This document shows positions 1-10,900 of a stretch of DNA of 22,355 bases, one piece after another (the first letter of the stretch is position 1; each line of letters starts with the position of its first letter). The translations under genes and the position numbers were made by a program. Under the pieces are notes generated by a model. The model ran no database searches, was not told the DNA's origin, and saw only the letters and a list, made by a program, of their open reading frames with translations. The stretch is from Phoronis ovalis (lineage: Eukaryota; Phoronida; Phoronidae). The stretch spans positions 1-22,355 of the forward strand of contig JAOXYB010088496.1 of NCBI GenBank assembly GCA_028565635.1, written 5' to 3'.

Positions 1-1811
1 GAGTACAAAATTCTTTTGTTCCAAGCCAGCTGGTATCTCTGTCAGAACAGATATTTTTAAGAACAGATCCACTGTGTGCCCTTGTATGTAAAACAAATTC
101 ACTTTAATTTCTTCAGTCACGCTTCTTCTAATCCAACCCAAAAAGAAAATAGACACAAAAACATCGTCACAACCAGTTATACATATGTTGTGGGTGGAAA
201 TGGATGATGCAACACTGACTTGCTGACAGGTTTGTTTCAATGCCATCTCACTGATTGAACATGCCGTTTCTGCTGTCACATGTTGAACCATCAGGAATCT
301 TCTGGTATTTAAAAAGAGAAGCCAAACTGTATTGCCACTGATACTAGAACGTGCCGAAAGTCGAAGTAAACGAAGTATATCTTCATGAGATTCATTCACT
401 TCTAGAAAAACTTCAACATGACAAAATTTAATCAACTATGGAATAATGTTACTGAGCATTCTATCAAAACTTTCATTGGTATCAAAAGCTTAATTGGTAG
501 TATGCTTTTAAACAATGTTGTTCAGTATTTTTATTGAAACTTTTCTCTCAAGTTATTTTTCAGTAGACTAATGTTGTAACAGTAATTAGAAGTTGTTGAT
601 GATGGGGTTTGGACGATTGTGCTACGACTGCTTTACAAACACCATATGAGTGATTGCGTCCAATAGGTGGCACTAAAGTACATAATTTTATAATTACATC
701 GCCTCGTAGGGTGATGTCCATAAAGTGTGTCAAACCGCAGTTGTTTTACGGGGTGTTTTAGCTGTGCAAAGTAATATCAGATGGACATGGAGTAAGGGAC
801 TGAATGGATTTTTGTCCGGAGTTCTACCACGTCCCTTCACTGGAGGATTTATTTTATTCCGACTGACTAGCAGGTCCCCGAGCAGGTCTTAGTAGTTGTA
901 TTCATTGTCAGTATACTGTATTAGGCCAAGTGCAAAGATAGCACAGAGATACAACTAAGTTAAAATTATTCTAGACTTTAATAAATTTTAATTTAAATTA
1001 ACGCAAAAAAACTTGAAAGTTTTAAAAAGTCCACAATATAAAGACTGGCAAGGACGCTCGTGCAAGATTATCTAGTAGGCAAGGTCAATATATAAGCCGG
1101 GGTCAATAGGTTAAAGTCCTGCTGGCTATGCAAAACTGGTGTAAAAGTTACATAAAAATGATTGCATAAAGGGAACTTGAACCCCTGGAACTCGAGTGTG
1201 GATTCATTCAACGCTCACGGGCTACACAAAAATTAAATTTTGGTAAGTAAAACAACCAATTTACTTTTATTTAATAACTACGAAACCTCACTCCTGCTCT
1301 TTGACTACTTATAAGGCATTATAAATATAATCCGTCTGAGTTTTGACATATTGACAGAGGTGGGACATCCAGCCTTCTAGTTTCGTTGTTGACTGAAAGA
1401 AACTGTCCGACGGGAGAAAATGATGGCAGGAGTGTACAGGAGCCGTGAAAACAGGATTGTATATTTGATAGTGCTTTTGGTGATGTATGTATAATGTACT
1501 GTATGGTAAGTACTATGTACAGCAAATGTAGGTATGTAACTGTATTTAAATCAATGCCAGATGATATATATACAATGAACAAAGAACACATACAAGGATG
1601 TTTACATAATAGACTGACTATAAGACAATGATGAATAGACTGACCCTGGTAACATCCAGTTATACCTGTAAATACATTACAATGTACACCATCCCGATTT
1701 TTGAACTCTGATTATCAAAAAATACTTGTGTAAACACTACATAAAGTACAGTAAGTGTTAAACAACATATAAATGTTGTCAGTATCCAAGGGAGTGTACG
1801 GTCAGTATAGC
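1..1811. other. Upstream non-coding sequence
   Basis: No ORF here resembles a protein family. The part around 600-900 is somewhat richer in CG dinucleotides than its surroundings, but no promoter motif or exon can be supported. A tRNA-like SINE fragment is noted separately at 1165-1226. The rest is AT-rich unique-looking sequence. Confidence 0.6.
1165..1226 (-). repeat. Possible tRNA-derived SINE fragment
   Basis: Read on the - strand, this contains GGGGTTCAAGTTCCC, close to a tRNA T-arm/B-box (GGTTCRANYCC), preceded at about tRNA spacing by TAGCCCGTGAGCG, a degraded A-box-like segment. The D-arm part is too short for a functional tRNA and I cannot fold a complete cloverleaf. A SINE head or decayed tRNA pseudogene is the best reading; chance similarity is possible. 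Confidence 0.3.
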
Positions 1812-2012
1812 TACTTTCTTCACGATTACGAGCACCAGTTCAGCCTTCACACCACAAGGGCAGCTCTAAGCACGGTCAGCTGGCGAGCATCATGGAGCAT
1901 GTGTCATTATATTTTTCAATAAATAAATTAATGATGTAATGAAAAATATAATGACATGCTCGCTCGCCAGTTGACTGTGGTTCTGAGGTGTTTCCCTGGG
2001 TCGTGAGGAAGT
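1812..2012. repeat. Foldback (palindromic) MITE-like repeat
   Basis: The two halves are imperfect inverted copies around a short AT-rich centre near 1920-1938. The best core pairs GTCATTATATTTTTCA on the left (about 1903-1918) with TGAAAAATATAATGAC on the right, flanked by TGGCGAGC and GCTCGCCA. Weaker pairing continues outwards to CTTCACGA (1817-1824) and TCGTGAGG (2001-2008). The structure is that of a non-autonomous foldback DNA element; no flanking target duplication was identified. Confidence 0.6.
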
Positions 2013-2340
2013 TAATGATAATAATGAAGTCTGCTGTGGTATAAATAATTATAAGATTTAAGTAAATAATAAAAAATTTTAAAAAATAAATAAAATAGAT
2101 AAAATGTACTTTTAATTTATAATAATATGATTTAGAGTAGCCACGATTCTGGGGTTTAGGCCAAGATAATATTTTGAAACAGCTATCCATAATATGTAAT
2201 AAATATAAATTCAAAAGAAAGCAACACTGCGTTTTATGCAAAGTTAAATTATATGGAGGAGAGTTGCAAGCATATCAATATAACAATTAAGCAATACATT
2301 TATGAAATTCAAAATAATACAGAATTGGAAAAAAACGCCC
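2013..2340. other. AT-rich non-coding sequence
   Basis: Very AT-rich with many homopolymer A and T runs. A - strand reading frame crosses it, but its composition and overlap with the foldback repeat argue against a gene. Confidence 0.6.
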
Positions 2341-3240
2341 ATCAGTATCATAAGGCACACCCGGACTTGCGACCGAGCAAGGGATCGTAAGGTAGCTTTT
2401 ATCGGCATCGAATGAAGAGGGCTGTCGTGGGGTATCGCAAGCAGCGAGCATTTGGTCTGCTAAGTCCGAGCAGGGAGCATCCATTGCCCAGGACTCTTAA
2501 ATGCGAGCAGCGACCTTTATTTAGTTGCCTCCTATAAGCAAATAGCGAGTTATTTTCTTTTACTTGTATCCCTCAGTGTATGTTCATGCATCATGATATG
2601 TTGTTATATTATCATTCAGGACATTCAGTATAGCCAGTTCAAAATTGTGTGTTTAATTTATGACAAGTGATAATTTACATGTACATTATAAATGTTGACT
2701 GTATCTTTCTTTTTTAAATATAATAAATAACTTGTAACAATATTAATTTTATATTTGTCATATTTTAATTTCAATCTGATCAAGTTGTCTGTTGTGTATT
2801 CCACTGAGCTTGATTGAATTTAGCAGTAAATATTACTAAAGACAACACTGTGTATTCTCATCATTACAAGACAATGACAACACTGGTGAGTAAATTAAGT
2901 TTAGAATAAATGACCATAAATACCAAAATATCCTAATATTGTAAAGGCATCTACAGCTTCTCCATGTAAAATGTGACTGTCAATATATAAAAATTGATCA
3001 AAATTGGCTCAGGTTGTCTTGGCAAAAAAGAGTCCAAGAATGCACCAGATTGCAGGAAATTGCATCAAATATCTAAAAAATTTCCGGCATGTCCTCAGAC
3101 CACCCTAATTAGCTTTGCGCGCTGCAAGCGCTTGTTTGGAAAATCATGATTTTGCGCGCTCTTAAGTGGGAGCAGGGATCATTTGCCATTTTTAAGTTGG
3201 AGCATTGCACCTTGGGGGGTACCCCCTCAATGAACAAGGT
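2341..3240. repeat. GC-richer dispersed repeat remnants (two related pieces)
   Basis: Segments around 2460-2515 and 3150-3215 are GC-richer than their surroundings and share a pattern: GAGCAGGGAGCATCCATTGCC against GAGCAGGGATCATTTGCC, and CTCTTAAATGCGAGCAG against CTCTTAAGTGGGAGCAG. The second piece ends near a GGGGGGTACCCCC palindrome (3214-3226). They look like remnants of one old repeat family. The sequence between them is plain AT-rich DNA. Confidence 0.35.
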
Positions 3241-4186
3241 GAGTCTAAGAAAAAAAAAATTAGTTAAAAAACTTCATCAGTTTTTAACCCTGGTTTTAAA
3301 AACCTGACTTTAGACCCTGATCAGACCTATCCACTATTTAAAATTGAAAGACTATTTATTTTGTATATACACTGATGCTGTACTTGTGAAGAGTTTCATA
3401 TCTACCTCATTGCAAATATAGCATTTTAACAATCATGGCCCTGTATAATTATGTTAAAGAAATATTGAAATATTAAATAAACATAAATTACAAAAAGAAG
3501 GCATTTTTGATCTTAGACCAATGAAGTTGAGATTTTGGCTCAGTATGCGAAGGAAGTGTATGCATGGAAAGCACTACGTCATATTGTTCATTAACAAAAT
3601 TAACATGCTAGGAAGGTTTGTGTCCATGACTGGTGGCTCTAGCAAGTGCATGCAAATGATCTATTGGAAATAACTTTAATTAATAACTGGTGGTATGTGA
3701 CATCATCAAAATTGTAAATTTTAATATCTTGGCAACACAAAATCAAACAACTTTATAGCAACCTACACAAGATCAGGGTTTGAATGTACATTGAATTAAA
3801 TTCAGAAAATGCTTTTGAATACTGCTTGAAGACTGCACTAGTGACAGAAGAACTTTCTATATTTGTGCTGACATTAAAAAAAATTCTGTCACAAATATTT
3901 GAGAAACAAATAAAAAAATCTACCGCTCATTCTACTACTTATCCAAATTCAATGCGCAACTTAAGACTTCTATATAATTTCTTTCCCTACTACTTTCGCT
4001 GAATTGATATTTCCAACCTCATGATAATATTAATACTATAATATGGTTCATGCTCAGTTGTTCAGCTAATCTGTGATATGTAAATTTTATTGCCACTTTA
4101 TAATTGACTGCAGCATCTCTTAACTTCCTTATAGCTTGCAGCCACAAGTTGGAATCCATGTATGGCCGGTTGTTGCATCAGTTCTT
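3241..4186. other. AT-rich non-coding sequence
   Basis: No gene, RNA or clear repeat was recognised. The 72-codon + strand ORF at 3784-4002 has no recognisable motif and an ordinary AT-rich composition. Confidence 0.6.
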
Positions 4187-4390
4187 CATTTCCAACAATC
4201 CTTTGCACGGTTCTGTGACACAATGCTTTAAGGATTGTTGATACAAATTTGGATCATGCCATTGTGAGATATAATCCTTTGCATTGTGCAGTTCCAACAA
4301 TGCTTTAAGGATTATTGATAATGGACCGTGCAAAGGATATTGTGTGATATCAACAGTTTCTGTGGTTCATTTCCAACAATCCTTTGCACT
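4187..4390. repeat. Cluster of direct and inverted repeats upstream of the start codon
   Basis: CATTTCCAACAATCCTTTGC occurs at 4187 and again at 4368. AATGCTTTAAGGATTGTTGA (4222) recurs with one change at 4299. ACCGTGCAAAGGAT at 4325 is the reverse complement of the segment at 4198-4211. The block may be a nested small transposon or a rearranged tandem array. It lies about 380-580 nt before the ATG, so it may sit in the promoter, a 5' UTR or a 5' intron. Confidence 0.6.
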
Positions 4391-4734
4391 TCTGGGTTAC
4401 TTCCTAGTGGTGCCACCAGTTTCATGTTTACATACCAATTGCCCTCTGCTGAGTGATGACAGAATTAACCAGCGAACAAAACTAGCCGAAATAATATGCT
4501 GCAGTCCTGTTGTTTTTATTTGTACTCCGACCTCCTACTTCATGCATGTTTTAATAATATACAGCAGTCATGGTATGTAGAATTTAGGACCCAACACAAA
4601 AAGGTGACACCTGGCAAAACTTTATTACAGTTGAGTTGGGAGCCATATATTGGTTTGTGACACTACACAATCTAGTGTGGTATTACTTTGATGTCGGCTG
4701 TACTGCGTAATTATGAATAATTGAATTCTATACA

Positions 4735-4749
4735 ATTTTCTTCAAACAG
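4735..4749 (+). promoter_or_regulatory. Possible 3' splice site of a 5' UTR exon
   Basis: TTTTCTTCAAACAG lies 18 nt upstream of the ATG and resembles an acceptor with a short pyrimidine tract. If used, the coding exon would be preceded by an untranslated first exon further upstream, which is common in animal genes of this type. I could not identify that exon or a promoter. Confidence 0.3.
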
Positions 4750-4767
4750 AACTGAAGTAATTCAGAA

Positions 4768-4918
4768 ATGGATTGTAACGATAAAACAGCATTGCTGCAG
4801 AAAAATGGTAATGTAGGGCGTAATGGAAGTCCACCACTAGTGACATTCACAAATGGAACATATGGTAGTATGTATGGAGATCCTGGAACAGGTTATGCAC
4901 CAAAAGTTGTCATAGCTG
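4768..4918 (+). CDS. Exon 1: start codon and cytosolic N-terminus (residues 1-50)
   Basis: The exon begins [10 protein letters not shown] and encodes a polar, glycine-rich N-terminal tail without a membrane segment or signal peptide, as expected for a cytosolic ABCG N-terminus. The ATG has G at -3 and G at +4, a good vertebrate-type start context, and an in-frame TGA lies upstream at 4753-4755, so the frame cannot extend further 5'. The donor is G|GTAAG at 4919, leaving one base of codon 51. The N-terminus is poorly conserved in this family, so the start rests on frame and context rather than on homology. Confidence 0.8.
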
Positions 4919-7900
4919 GTAAGAATTGAATATTATACCTTCCACAACTCCATGTAATGAAATCTCTAACTGTTTCAGTTTCCCAAAATTGAGGGTTAAT
5001 TTAGCATGATTTTGTCATAAAAGTATAAGGAATTCTTCCAAATATCTGCTAGAACTATGATGCTTACAAATTAGTGTTATTTTGGAGTTCTTTATTATGT
5101 AACTGCCTTTATTTACAAAATGTGTTCCTAAACTGCAATGTAGTCTAGATTATAGTTTTTTAATACCTGGAAACAACCAAAGTTTGTCCCTTTCAATGCG
5201 GCAAGTATCGTGCGATACTACTTATTAGAATTATATGAACGCTTGTCAATTATGGACAGTTAAGTGACAAGATAATATAGAAGAAGTGTACATTTTGGAA
5301 AAGGTAGCAACTTTAAGAGTATGAACATACATATCTGAGACATGATTCAAAACTTCAAAAAAAGACCGAAATAGTGATTTCTAAAAATATCTGATATTTT
5401 AAATTTTGTTTTATTTTTGACACCCGTATATTTAGAAGCCCATCAATTAAACATGAGCAAGATTTTGAAAATCTGAGTTACAAATTAGAGATCTCTATTA
5501 GAAGGAGATATATGCAAAGTTTCAGCTTTGTATCTATAGGTGTTTTGAACTTGTATTTTCATTTGATGTTTGTATTTTGAAGAAAGGAAGTTTTTTTCCA
5601 AAAAGGCATCCTTTCTAATTACTTAATCACGAGAAAGACAAGTCAAGTAATTTTTAATAATCCTTATTATTATTATTAAGTACCTTTTCAAAAATGCTGG
5701 TATACTTTTATTAGTCTGGCTTTTCAATTAACTACCCAATATTATCAAAATTATCCTCCAAGTATAAAGTGTCCATAAGTTGCAAGAACAAGACTTAGAT
5801 ATAGCCACCTTAAATGTTTACTTAATCTTTGAATCATCGATCTTTTCCAACTTTTGATATCTATAATGCTGGCATGTTTATGATGTGTAAGTATTGTTCT
5901 TCATATAATTATGATCAAAGATGTAGGGAAGTGTAAACTGTAAGTTTGCAAACAAATCAGTTAATATGTGAAATATTATTATTAACAAAAATAAAATAAT
6001 TTCTTTTGTGCCAAGCTGCAAAATAAACAAACCACATTTGGGTCTGTGACTTGTTGGGCACTCTGAAAAATATGCATTTAGCAATTTATATTTTTCAGAC
6101 AATTTTCTATTGCAATGGTTAAATAAATGTACAATAATTGGAAAATTATATCAGAATTAAATTATAATTCATTCGATAAACAATCCAGTTGAAACTGTAC
6201 AGCATAATTTATGTGATTCGCTGTTTCAGTATTGACTTGGAAGATGTAATATGAGCCAGTGTTTCTGCTCAATGGAAATACAGTTCAATTTATTTGACAG
6301 GAGCAAACGTTTTTTTTGCAGATACAAAGAGGAACTTAAGTTTTTCTGAAAATGTAGAGAGGATAACCCTTAGCTGGAGAGACATTAATGTTTTTGTTCC
6401 ACCAAAGACAAAGTTGTGCTGTAAAGGATCAGATTATGCTCCTGTAGCCAAGCAAATTGTGAGCAATGGTAAGGTGTTTATAGTATTGATAGTTGAGTAG
6501 TGCAGATAAGCAGTCAGTCTTAGTTCAGCAGATGACAGAAATAGTTTTAAGCATCGATTAATTTGTATTACTAGTTACAAAAGTATCGGATGTATGTGGT
6601 GACTTTTTTTATTACTTAATTGATAACTGCAACTGCAAAACCGCTGCCTATTGGCAGTAATGGAATAGCATTGTACATGGTAATTTAAAAGTGTATATTT
6701 ACAGTCACATTAGGAATTTTGAAGTTTCACAACCAGTGTACCGTATTGTACATGTTATTCTTCGTTCTTGGGATTTAATCTTTATTTTGAATATTTATAT
6801 CATTGAAAGCATGGTATGGCCCATCAGTAGCTGATATATATAGTGATCTTATTTATTTTGCCTATAACTACAAAAGCAATTAACAATTTCTTTGCAATTT
6901 AGAGATAGAATGAACAACGAACTGTAGTCTTATTTTCCTATTTTTGTCATATAATTATTCTCATGAAAATGGTTGCCGTGGCAATCGTATTTTAAATATT
7001 TTTTGCGAAAATGTGATGAATTGGATTTTTTCAGCAATAATTCTTATTATAGATAACGAAAAACATTATGATGTTAATTTTTATTTAGAGACATATTTTG
7101 AGAAAAAATTGAATAGGTTTTGGGGATTCGTTTCAAAGACAAAAAAATTTAGGTTCAATGTCCCAACAGTTCTTAACATGCCGATACTTCACTCTATTTA
7201 TTTATATCTACCATATAATACGTACAATTTTATTTAATTAGTTTTAGATATATATTCTGTAAATATTTACCTAGTTTAAATTAGTTTCAACCGTTTATTT
7301 GTTTTAAAATCAACAAGAAATCATTTCACAGGTTTCTTGAACGACAACAAATGACATCATATTGTGTTAACAATTTGATAGAAAGTGTCAAACGATAAGC
7401 AAACAAGGCTTCTAAAAAATGTTTTTTGGTGTTTCTAGCAAGCTAGGATCCTAAATAGCCTCATGCAGTTTGTGGCAAAATTAATTTATGAGCGCAGTTT
7501 TACTTGGTGTCACTTTTGAAAATTGCGTCGAGAATATTTTGCTCTTCAGGATATTTATTGTTTATTTTATAATAATATGTTGCCAATTGAAGAATTAACT
7601 TATATTATCTTTAGTTCATAAGGATTATACAAAAATGTGTTTACCTCAATAATTTGCAACGTATTAATTTGATTAGCTTATTTTTCTCAGTGTTGTCTCG
7701 CTTATGTTGCAAACGACAAATAGTCGTATGGCAGTATATACCGGGCATTCAATAATGTGTGTGTGTCGGTCTGTATATAAATAAAACACATCAAACACAT
7801 GTACACACCACACCACAAATATACTCAAATATGCACATGCACTAATGAAATTTAATGCTGTAGTCTGTTGATGCTATAATGTAATGTACTTGTATTTATA

Positions 7901-10900
7901 TAGCCCTTTATCTTACATATGCAATAAATCAAAGCAGCTTTACATAAAGCAGCAAGGAAATTTTTTTCACGCAGTTACCACCTACTTATGGGCCTGTTCA
8001 CTCCAAGAACAATGCTCTTTTGACTCTTAATGTTTTCCAGTTAATATTGTTATAACTTTTATCTAAACTTTATTAAGCATATATATTAGCAGTGATTAAG
8101 AGAGCTTCTCCTGTGAATTCATTTGACTATCTACAAGCCAATTTGGTTGTAAATGGGCAATTTTAAATGGCGCTAGTACTTTAGTCCAAAATTAATGATA
8201 AAACAGTTATCATGTTTAACATGATTAAGTTAGTATCAGCCTGATAGTACAAAGTAAACAAGAAGTTTTGCAGGGTTAAAATATAGGATGGACCTTGAAG
8301 TCTGATATACAATCCAAGCTGATTGAAGATTTTTTTGAAACAATATGTCTGCTCAAACTTTAAACAGAAGAAAGATATAAGGCAAAGTGCAATACCGACA
8401 CGTTTAAATATAATGTACCGAACATGCAAAAATCATCCATTAGATAGATACCTATATACAGAGATAGAAAAGAATGCATAAAAAATGTTACCGTTTTTTC
8501 TCTATTCTAGACTTAATTATTACAAATTTTTTCTCAATTTTTGATGATATGGTGTTATTTATGAATATATAACTAAGTTTAACAAAAATAAGAATAAGTT
8601 ATTTGGAGCTATGTAGTCTTTAAACTTAGAAAAGTAGTGACTGTTTTAAAAAGTTGCATATTTAAAAGTATTATGTATGTTTATGTAGGTATATGCACCA
8701 GCGTATTTGATGTGTATATAGTTATTTTGACATATTGGAAAGAGCCAAACTCTCTTAATACATTCCCTGTAAAGTTGGAAAATTTTGATAATGATTGATC
8801 TTACTGAAACAAACCTACTATTATGCCATGTTTTCCAGTAGAGACGTTGTTTTTCTTGTAATTCACAGCATGCTTGTTTTGATTTTTACAGTGAGTGGTG
8901 TTGTGCAGCCAGGTACACTACTAGCTGTAATGGGTGCGAGGTATTGTAAAAATCTTTCAGCAACATGTATTAAAGCACATAAAAAAAGTTAAAATAATCG
9001 CCCTGAAACGTGTCTATATTTGTCAAAACGGATGTTTATAAAGTTTTCTTATCTGTTCAGTTGTGCAGTATGTATCACAATAAATGTTAGTCACATACTG
9101 AACCTTTAGTTAATTAGCTATTCAGAGCTCTACAGATCTATCATCTTTGGTCAGAGTGACAGAGACTTTGTGATAGCTAGAGAGTCAAAAAACCTGTGTG
9201 GAAAATATCAACATCTCTCATTTACATGTGCAAAAACTATAATTATTTAGTGTACTATCATTCATAAATCATTTTTGCTAGCTTTCAAGCTAGTCCTGTC
9301 TTTTAGTAGCTGTCCCAGCCGAGATGAGGGATTGCTTAAAAGCATATCTTTTCTTTACAAATGCGATCACTTTACTTTTGTAGTGGAGCTGGAAAATCAA
9401 CTTTGTTGAATGTTCTAACGTATCGTAACCGTGGCAACCTCATGATAGAAGGTACAGTCAAAGTAAATGGCCATCCCATTGGCCGAGGTATGAATGCTAT
9501 ATCAGCATACATTCAGCAAGATGACTTATTTGTGGGTACATTGAAAGTCAGGGAGCATTTAATATTTCAGGTAAGGATAATAAGGGGGAATTGAAATACT
9601 GTCTTCTCAGCTAGATATCATTTCGCTGTGCATGTAATAGATTTTTTGTGTAATGCTAATGTGCTGCACTGGGTTATGTTGATAAGGTAATATTATTCTT
9701 GTTTATCACTAGGTAATTTGCAGATTTATAATTATATTAATTTACAGTAATCCAATACCCGCATGGTGGAAACTATTAAGTTGGAATTATATGAGTTAAC
9801 CCTTAATTTGTGCTGGCCGGCATAAACACAGTGCAATCGATAAATCCATTGGTTAAATGACACAACAGGAATTTTCTGATATATTGCGCGAATTACAAAA
9901 CATAAGACAAAGCACTCATAACATCTCCGTCGTTCATTCAGTTGCCGCCGAACCAACAACTGTGTCGTCTTTGTTAAACGTGTCACTAGTCAAATCAACC
10001 TCAAGGACATCGCTATCCGCCGAATCCACACCAGTAGAATCGTGAAATCAACCTCCAAAACAACCGTCAACAAAGTCTCTTTATTCTCTGTCCGCCGAGG
10101 TTAATCAGATGACGCCCGACAATCTTCTTGCAAATCTCGGTATCCACTTCAACAAACAATAGAATTCCGCATTATATGTAGTCTTCAAATATTATTCTAT
10201 TGTTGAAATGCCATTAGTACCATCTTCTTCGTCATCATCGATTAAGTCACTGCCGTGTACTTTTTCCTTGCAAAACATACTCTCAACTCACTGTCGCTCC
10301 ACGTATTTCTACCTTCAAAATATACCGTCAATTCCAGTTCACTCTCCACCACCGCAGTACGATTTTACCAGTCGTCGTCTTTCACAACCGTTACAGTATC
10401 TCAGACGTGATCCATATTTCATAGATGCATCTCAGACACGATCCAGTCGCGATTCAATGTCATGATTTTGCGATTGCGATCGCGACTAAAGGGAAGTTAG
10501 TTCTGAGTTGTACTGTACTACTTCTTGACGGTAAAACACTAGTATAATACAATAGAACCAGAATAATTTATGTCATTGTACAAGCTGCTCTGCTATTATT
10601 GAATGTAAAATGTACAACAGATGTCTACATATTACATTTGCTAGAAGTATTCATGAATTAATGTAGTATGTTTGGATATTTTAGTGACTTTCTCCATGAT
10701 TTTGCTAACTGCTTTTTCAAGTATTTTTTATAGGTTTATCATTTCTGTTCAACTACAGTATGTTTGAAACTTGCTCTAACTTTCAAATTATATTATCACT
10801 TAGAAAATTTTCAACTGAATAAGCAATCAATCAAAAAAGGCTCGTCTCATCATTTTTGTCTTTATGTTTTATAGGCACGTCTTAGAATGGATAAACACAT

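Larger units (their letters stand above)
6469..8891 (+). other. Intron 2 (2423 nt)
   Basis: GTAAGG...TTTTTACAG, the longest intron. It holds a GT/CA-rich simple repeat (7755-7845) and a degraded dispersed repeat (7889-7946), listed separately. The remainder is AT-rich. A 97-codon frame at 6944-7237 has no features of a gene. Confidence 0.85.

Noticed and set aside
590-900. Possible CpG-rich promoter or 5' UTR exon
   Set aside because: CG dinucleotides are only mildly enriched, and I found no convincing core promoter or donor site that would tie it to the gene 4 kb downstream.
1876-2241. - strand ORF of 121 codons
   Set aside because: It runs through the foldback repeat and very AT-rich DNA, giving F/I/Y/K-rich sequence without motifs or splice support.
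2287-2484. - strand ORF of 65 codons
   Set aside because: It lies in a repeat-like GC-richer patch, shows no recognisable domain, and the length is within chance expectation.
4284-4580. + strand ORF of 98 codons upstream of the transporter
   Set aside because: Its first third is the direct/inverted repeat cluster and its frame does not connect to exon 1; no motif is visible.
6944-7237. + strand ORF of 97 codons in intron 2
   Set aside because: Composition follows the AT-rich background, no motif, no splice sites of fitting phase, and it would interrupt the conserved exon 2/3 join.
9732-9986. - strand ORF opposite the decayed intronic ORF
   Set aside because: The + strand frame is open over a longer distance with a more protein-like start; the - strand frame looks like its shadow.
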